Positions 58,672-64,000 of a stretch of DNA of 64,000 nt are shown here, one piece after another. Position numbers and translations under genes: made by a program. Positions within the stretch are counted from its first letter, which is position 1. Each line of letters starts with the position of its first letter. The notes beneath the pieces are model-generated. The model made no database searches. It had not been told where the DNA came from and was given only the letters and a program-made list of their open reading frames with translations. This DNA is from Cubamyces lactineus (Eukaryota > Basidiomycota > Agaricomycetes > Polyporales > Polyporaceae). The DNA lies in NCBI GenBank assembly GCA_022376465.1, contig JACDTU010000014.1, positions 372,001 through 436,000 on the forward strand, in the 5' to 3' direction.

Positions 58672-60404
58672 TTACCACTTCCCTGCCATTCGGCCGATAG
58701 CCCAAGCAACGCCGCCACCACCGACAGGTAAGAGGAGCACCCAGACGCCAATATCCCATACGAGACGCCGCCCGAGGCGACGGCGCTGCAACGTGCGCTC
58801 TTTCCGTTGTAGTAGCTCGTCGTTGCGGGACTCGCTGGGCTCGAGCCGCTGAGAGGAGGAACTTGGATTGGGCGTCGTAGGCGGGATGACGATCGACAGT
58901 GGGCGGCGGAAGTTGTGAATCGTGATGTGGATGAAGGCTGGCGATTTGTGGCGGTCAGCATATTAATCCTCGTGCAAATGGTGGATGCGATGACTTACCA
59001 GGTACGACGTAAGTGCTCAGGAATGCAAAGACGAGCGTGATGTCGCTCCCGACCCGAGTGATAGATGCAGGAAGCATAGACAGGCAGATGGTGAGGATGT
59101 AGATGAGAACCTTGGACAGAGGGAAGTTGGTGACACGACGGATGGCGATAGGGATGGGTAGCGCGGGTGTAGTGATCAAGATAGAAGGGATAGACAATAG
59201 AAGAGAAGCGGCCCCGATAACCGTCTGTATCTTCTTCAAGCTTGCGGGTGGCGGTTGCTGCGAGGCAACATAAGCAATTGCGTCAAAGAGTAAGTGTGAC
59301 GTTGATTTCCTACCGTAGGCAACGATGACGCATTGAAGAATGCGAGTGGGAGGATAACTGCTACAGCCATGGCTACAGAAAGTGCGGAGAGCAGCCTGAA
59401 AGACTGCGACCGCCTGGGCTTGGGAGTCATCGGTTGTACAGTGCCTTTCAGAGATGCATACAACGGCACAGTCCAAAAGGTACTGAAAGCGAATGCTACG
59501 GCAGCTGGTGGCGAAAACCATGAGATCTGGCTAGAGGAATAAACAGTGAGAAACTTACGGGTGCCCTGCCACAATTCGCCGAGGGTTGAGGTTTCGGCGA
59601 CAGGTACAAGCATGCCTTTAGCGTGCATGTAAGCTGTACAGGAGAACCAAGCAGCATAGGCTGCTATAGATAACCAAGACGCGTACAGGGTGCCGCGTGA
59701 CCCGAGAGAGCGCGCAGAGTACAGAGGGGCAATGAAGGCCGCGAGCACAAGAGTAGTGATGAGCCTTGAAGGTATCGCAAGGACATCTGGGAGGAAGGGT
59801 AGGAGGCAATCCACAGAGACTAGAGTACACTGGTTAGTGCCACCATGAGTGGTATTTCTTGGCGCAGAGACGTACATCTGAGGTACAGAGCGGCAGTGAG
59901 CACCCGCAAGGAGCCTACACAAAGTCGGACGAGCTGTCGGAGGATCATCCGCCTACGCTCCTTGCCTCTCCCGCGCGCGAACGTCTCCAGCACGATCTCT
60001 TCCAAGTCTGACCTCCGGACATAGCGCGCGAGCATGTACCATATCTGCCGTGTGAACGCCGACAGTGCGGCAAACAGGACGACCGCGAGCACACCCGCTT
60101 TCTTCTGCAGGCCTGCTTCGGGCAGGAGCAGCGCGCCGAGCTTCAGATAGGGCGCGAGGAGATAGAGGAAGACAGAGATGGAGGAAAGCGGGGGAATGGA
60201 GGAGTTACGGAGCCGCTCGAGCTGGAGGTCGGATGGCTCCTCCGCCTCGTCGTCGCTCGAGAAGTCGAAGGAGGTGCTCGCTGGGGTTTCCTCCGCGTCG
60301 GGCACGAGGATGAGCGCGGCGGTAGAGTCGAAGCCGTTGATGGGCGACTGACGGCCAGATTCGAACGAGTCCGAGCTCGTGGAGGAGCGCGGGCTGGCGG
60401 ACAT
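58672..60404 (-). CDS. Polytopic membrane protein, AAAP-permease-like
   Basis: Integral membrane protein of about 10 hydrophobic segments, resembling the amino acid/auxin permease (AAAP) family. Exons 60404-59876, 59819-59559, 59504-59314, 59257-58999 and 58937-58672 give 501 residues. The first 70 residues are Ser/Asp/Glu-rich and cytosolic-looking. The block AVAFAFSTFWTVPLYASLKG fits the AAAP region around the conserved FAF...PLY, and the end has STYVVPAFIHITIHNFRRP before a basic loop and a last helix. The 54-nt intron 59505-59558 has good GTAAGT and CAG borders but is free of stops in frame; if retained, 18 residues are added. Substrate and membrane are unknown; a vacuolar amino-acid exporter of the Avt type is one possibility. 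Confidence 0.7.
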
Positions 60405-61328
60405 GGCGATTACCTGAGCCTATAGCTATGTGATAGGGAGAATGCTACAGTTTGCTTGTGTAGGAGGACAAAACTAGCAGGGCGGGCAGGCTGAACAAGG
60501 AGCGGCGGAGTAAAACAGCTGCAGAGCCAGCCTGCGCGAGGGCGAGGACAGTGCTGTCGGCAGCGTCACGGTCGGCGGTGAGGGTGAGGAGAGGGAAGGA
60601 GAGGGTGTCGAGCGAGCGGAGAAGGCTCAAGGCACTCGGACGACTTGGCTCTCGCGCGGCAGCTGCGCAGCGCTCTCTGAGATCGAGGCGGTTCCAGGGG
60701 GCCCCCGACCCCCAAGAACGGTTCCTGGCAATCTTATCAGCGCAACTGTGGCGCAGTGCACCATTCCATATTCAATGCGAATCACATCTTTGACGGTCAG
60801 TCTCTATCTCTGATTCCCCGCTGTGGGCCATGACCGCTCCCGCAATCATAGCATCTCCTACTCACAGAACGCTAAGACCTAATTAATGGGCCTTACACGC
60901 ATAAGAGATCTGTACGGGAGCTGAAGCATGATTGTCATATCTAATTACGTGGTACAAGCATAACAACCTGCGCTCGGAGGCTGCGGGACGCCTCCGTACC
61001 TCCGTAACGTCATAATGAAGACCCCCAAAGTGAGAGAAGTTCGGCAATGATCTCCGCACTCGCACCAGCAGGTGAAGCCCGAAGCCACACGTCCGCACCA
61101 ACAAGCTCTCTGACCAGCCAAGTGTCAGCACCGCCGCGCGCATCCGCTGACCGTTGCTTCGTCCCACGCGGGCCGTCATATCCCAGCACTCATAACGCGG
61201 CATCTGCGCCATATCAACTGTGTTGGCCGTAGTATTGCACCCATCTGCGCCCTTCCGACCAAGTTGACATTGTAGCCCAACGTACACGAGTACGATGATA
61301 TCACGGTATTCGTGCGTCCACATTCTCC
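60405..61328. other. Intergenic region
   Basis: About 920 nt. A 61-codon minus-strand frame at 60445-60630 (Leu/Ala/Ser-rich) lies just upstream of the permease-like gene and may be an upstream ORF or chance. GC palindrome GGGGGCCCCC at 60697-60706. Nothing else. Confidence 0.4.
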
Positions 61329-63480
61329 TCAAGACGTGCCCTCGACGCTTGCGCCCGCGCTGGAGCGTATCAGAGCTTCAGCTGCCGCCGAGCGAGGTTT
61401 GACAACGCAACGGCAGTCTTCTGGGTAACTAAAAGATCGAAGCGAAGTCCGTCAGTAGGCCCGGCCCCTTGGTCACTCATCGGAAGAGACTCAACTTACG
61501 ACAGGAAGCCATGAGATTGTTCCATTCTGATCTTGATCGGATTCCCGTCATTATCGCGCGGTGGGCCGATGTCAAAGACGTGCAGCACCGATGCAGCGAT
61601 GATGAAAAGCATCGCATCCGCGAAGTGCCGCCCCGGACATATGCTGCATGTTCAAGATGATCAGAGCTTCTACGCGCTCTTCGTTGAATGCGAATAGACA
61701 CACCGTCGACCAAATCCGAACACTAGCGAGGCAGGATCCAGGACGTCAGGATCGAGTTTGCCATCCCGTATGAAGCGCTCGGGGTAGAACCTATCTGGCT
61801 CTGGGTAAATATCCGGATCGTGCAGCACGGCCCTGGGCATTTGTGCATCAAAGACAACGCATCGCACGAAGCTCAGAACCTGCTCACCAGACGTTGGGTA
61901 TGACACCCGTTCCAGCCGGGATGAAATACCCATGCAGCTCGGTATCTTCGACAGTCCGATGCCCGACTCCGAGAGGGACCACGTTGTGCCATCGGAGGCT
62001 CTCCTTCACAATGGCGTTCACATACACTAGCACGTCCCTATCTCCGAAGTCGGGTAGACGACGCGAGCCTACGACAGCGTCTAGTTCGGCGCGCGCTTTC
62101 TCTTGTACTTCAGGATGAAGGGACATGGCGACGAAGAGACCTTCTCCTGTCGAGAACGTCTAGTGAGCATTTCAGCGTCCGTCCTGTGACACACGTGAAG
62201 ATGGTGTTGAGCGCACCGTATCCGCGCCAGCTGCAGCCACAATGTCGACGCCACCAAGTCAACCTCGACATACCTCCAGTGCATGGCAATACAGGGAACA
62301 CGTACCTTCAACCGCAACGGCAGCTACACACTTAGCTGTATCTTCCTCATCCGAGGAAGCGATACTGCTAGGTTGCGATGCTTGTGTCATACCTGCGATA
62401 AGTTGTGACACGACCGAAGTGTCATCTTGGCCGCTTTCCTGTTTCATCACAAAGCTTAACTCAGTCGACACGCACGGACGGCCGCAACATTCTGCTTACC
62501 ACCCGAGCCCTGGCTTTCGCGAATTCGGCATGCATTATACGGTCGCTCGGAGCTCTTGATGCCTTCAGCTTGCGCAGAAAATCCGCTCCAGGGACCCACG
62601 TAGGTAGGCGCGCTACCAGCGGGAGGAGTTCGAGCAGGAACTGAGCGGAGATGGTTAGTTCCCGCAGTCCTGACGTGAGGGACTCCAAGACGCCTATCAA
62701 CTCGTCCGTCTCATCCGTGAGATCAACGTCGTACACGGCCTTCATAGGAGCCGCAGAGAACACACTAGCAATGTCATCACATGAGGTGAGTGGGAGTTCG
62801 GCATGGACATGAGGCTGAACTTACTAGTGGATAAGGTCTTGGTGGCGTTCCGGGACCTCTAACAATCTCAGAAGGAATCGCCTCGTGACGCTGCGCTGGA
62901 TGTGCTGATACTTGGGGACCACACTGGGGTGGAAGTGCTGCCAAAACGCCCGCCGGTGACGCCGCCAGCGGTCATCGTATGTCATAAAAGAGAAATTATT
63001 GTCTTGCCCTACTCTGAGTCGAACATCAGCGAGGCTCGAGCAGTACAAACAGGAAGCGGAAGGCCGTACACTTCCATAAGAACAGTTTTGACTCGGTCGG
63101 ACGTTATGGCCGACCGCTTCTCCAGGAATTCCGCCATGACATTTGGATTGCCGAGGACTATGATCGGCCGTCCGAGCACTTCGAGATATACGATGTCTCC
63201 TGTGTACGACCGTAAACGTACGTTCTCTGCAATAGCGTATCAATGCTGGTCAACGCTGCTCACCATATATTCTTGACAGCTCTCGGAAGCCGAACCAAGG
63301 CTTCCATGTTGGCATACTGAGCATGCTCCCTATCACGGGAAGCCGCTTAGGGCCCGGTGGGAGAGGACGGCCCTGCGTACGATCACGCCATTTCGCCGCC
63401 CTGTAGATGTACAAGAGCCCGGAGAACGAGACCAGAATAGCACCCAGGATAGTCCAGGAGTGCGGTTGGGTGAACTCCAT
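61329..63480 (-). CDS. Cytochrome P450 monooxygenase
   Basis: Microsomal P450, class II. Ten exons: 63480-63264, 63199-63070, 63013-62825, 62764-62500, 62438-62306, 62230-62195, 62143-61888, 61832-61704, 61643-61500, 61428-61329, giving 532 residues. Membrane anchor at about 9-28, then the Pro-rich hinge PLPPGPKRLPVIG. The C-helix has DRWRRHRR, the I-helix AGADT (312-316), the K-helix ExxR is Glu371-Ser-Leu-Arg374, the PERF motif appears as PERF, and the heme loop FGFGRRICPG carries Cys454. The acceptor at 62144 (…CAGGAG) was chosen because it alone gives GLFVAMSLHPE in frame. The layout fits the large basidiomycete CYP clans used for terpenoid and xenobiotic oxidation; no subfamily can be given. 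Confidence 0.93.
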
Positions 63481-64000
63481 TTGTGAGAACGGTGTGTGAT
63501 GCTTGAGGGGGTCGTTGAAGGCAGGGTTGCATGTACCGTACCTAATTATACCCTATGCGTACCTTCCGCCGTATATAGGGCGCCTTGTTCAGCGGGGGGA
63601 AGGTTCACAAGTTGCTCGGATGCTGGGGAGGCAACGCCCGATGACTCAGAGGTGGGGAAGTTGTGTACACATTGAATCGTCTCGCGCTCAAGGTGATAAC
63701 GTATGATGACTCCAAGCCCAGCCTATGAGGATTACCGAGAGTTATGTCTCCGTAAGAAGTGCGTTCCAGAACGAGTGACAGGTCGCGGATCCTCATGTAT
63801 CACAGAAGGCAGCGCAGCGCCGTCATAGGACCCGGAGACGACTTTCAAAGAGTATCAGCGTGACCGCTGCGTCGGCTTTAGCGAGGAGGAGGAGCTAAAT
63901 CTCTTTACCCATATGCCGCATTTCTGCATGTAAGATTTTACAAGTTGGGGCCGTGGCCGCCTGGTGCTAGAGCGTCGTGATACATTCCAGCGCCATCGGT
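63481..64000. other. Region upstream of the P450 gene
   Basis: 520 nt to the window end. A TATATAC on the minus strand at 63571-63577, 90 nt before the ATG, may be the TATA element. No further gene recognised. Confidence 0.45.

Noticed and set aside
60445..60630. 61-codon minus-strand frame as a gene
   Set aside because: Low-complexity Leu/Ser/Ala composition, no intron partner, position fits an upstream leader; left as possible upstream ORF.
1..64000. CRISPR arrays, bacterial operons, retrotransposon or DNA transposon coding regions
   Set aside because: No regular direct-repeat array, no long terminal repeats, and no reverse transcriptase, integrase or transposase motifs were seen on either strand.

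Overview
The window looks like genomic DNA of a filamentous basidiomycete, probably an Agaricomycete. Almost every gene is split by many short GT-AG introns, mostly 50-65 nt. Gene density is high on both strands. The content is typical of wood- or litter-decaying mushrooms: GH35 and GH12 glycoside hydrolases, tyrosinases, a cytochrome P450, small secreted proteins and F-box-like proteins. I rebuilt 24 protein-coding genes exon by exon, with reading frame kept across every junction, and found two tRNA-Glu genes. The species cannot be named from the sequence alone.

Layout, left to right. 1-3.1 kb (-): GH35 beta-galactosidase, cut by the window edge, with three microexons. 4.1 kb (-): tRNA-Glu(CTC). 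5.2-6.4 kb (+): unknown protein. 6.4-7.4 kb (-): metallo-beta-lactamase-fold lactonase-like enzyme. 8.1-9.7 kb (+): Glo3-type ArfGAP. 10.5-13.4 kb: two GH12 endoglucanases pointing at each other. 14.0-14.5 kb (-): GNAT acetyltransferase. 14.9-15.7 kb (-): Ubc1-type E2. 16.8-21.8 kb (+): tandem pair of ThDP-dependent enzymes. 22.0-23.2 kb (-): F-box-like protein. 23.2-26.5 kb: gene-poor. 26.5-27.5 kb (+): SDR. 27.7 kb (-): second, identical tRNA-Glu. 28.0-28.7 kb (-): AP-2 sigma subunit. 29.2-33.3 kb (-): tandem pair of retinol-dehydrogenase-like SDRs inside a segmental duplication that includes their upstream DNA. 34.3-34.8 kb (-): small secreted protein. 35.9-37.4 kb (-): fungal conserved protein. 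37.9-39.4 kb (-): anthranilate phosphoribosyltransferase. 39.9-41.1 kb (+): Rot1. 42.7-44.0 kb (+): C2H2 zinc-finger protein. 44.4-49.4 kb (-): tandem pair of tyrosinases. 50.5-52.3 kb (-): Rad60/Esc2-like SUMO-like protein, sharing a 250-bp divergent promoter with a GCFC-domain splicing-type protein (52.5-55.6 kb, +). 55.7-58.1 kb (-): atypical homeodomain protein. 58.7-60.4 kb (-): polytopic membrane protein resembling the AAAP amino-acid permeases. 61.3-63.5 kb (-): cytochrome P450.

How the genes relate. No single pathway spans the window. Housekeeping genes (ArfGAP, AP-2 sigma, Ubc1, TRP4, Rot1, GCFC) are mixed with lifestyle genes. The most striking regional property is local duplication: GH12, ThDP enzyme, SDR and tyrosinase each occur as an adjacent pair, and in the three tandem pairs internal exon lengths are largely conserved. 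I saw no CRISPR array, prokaryotic feature, viral gene or intact transposon.
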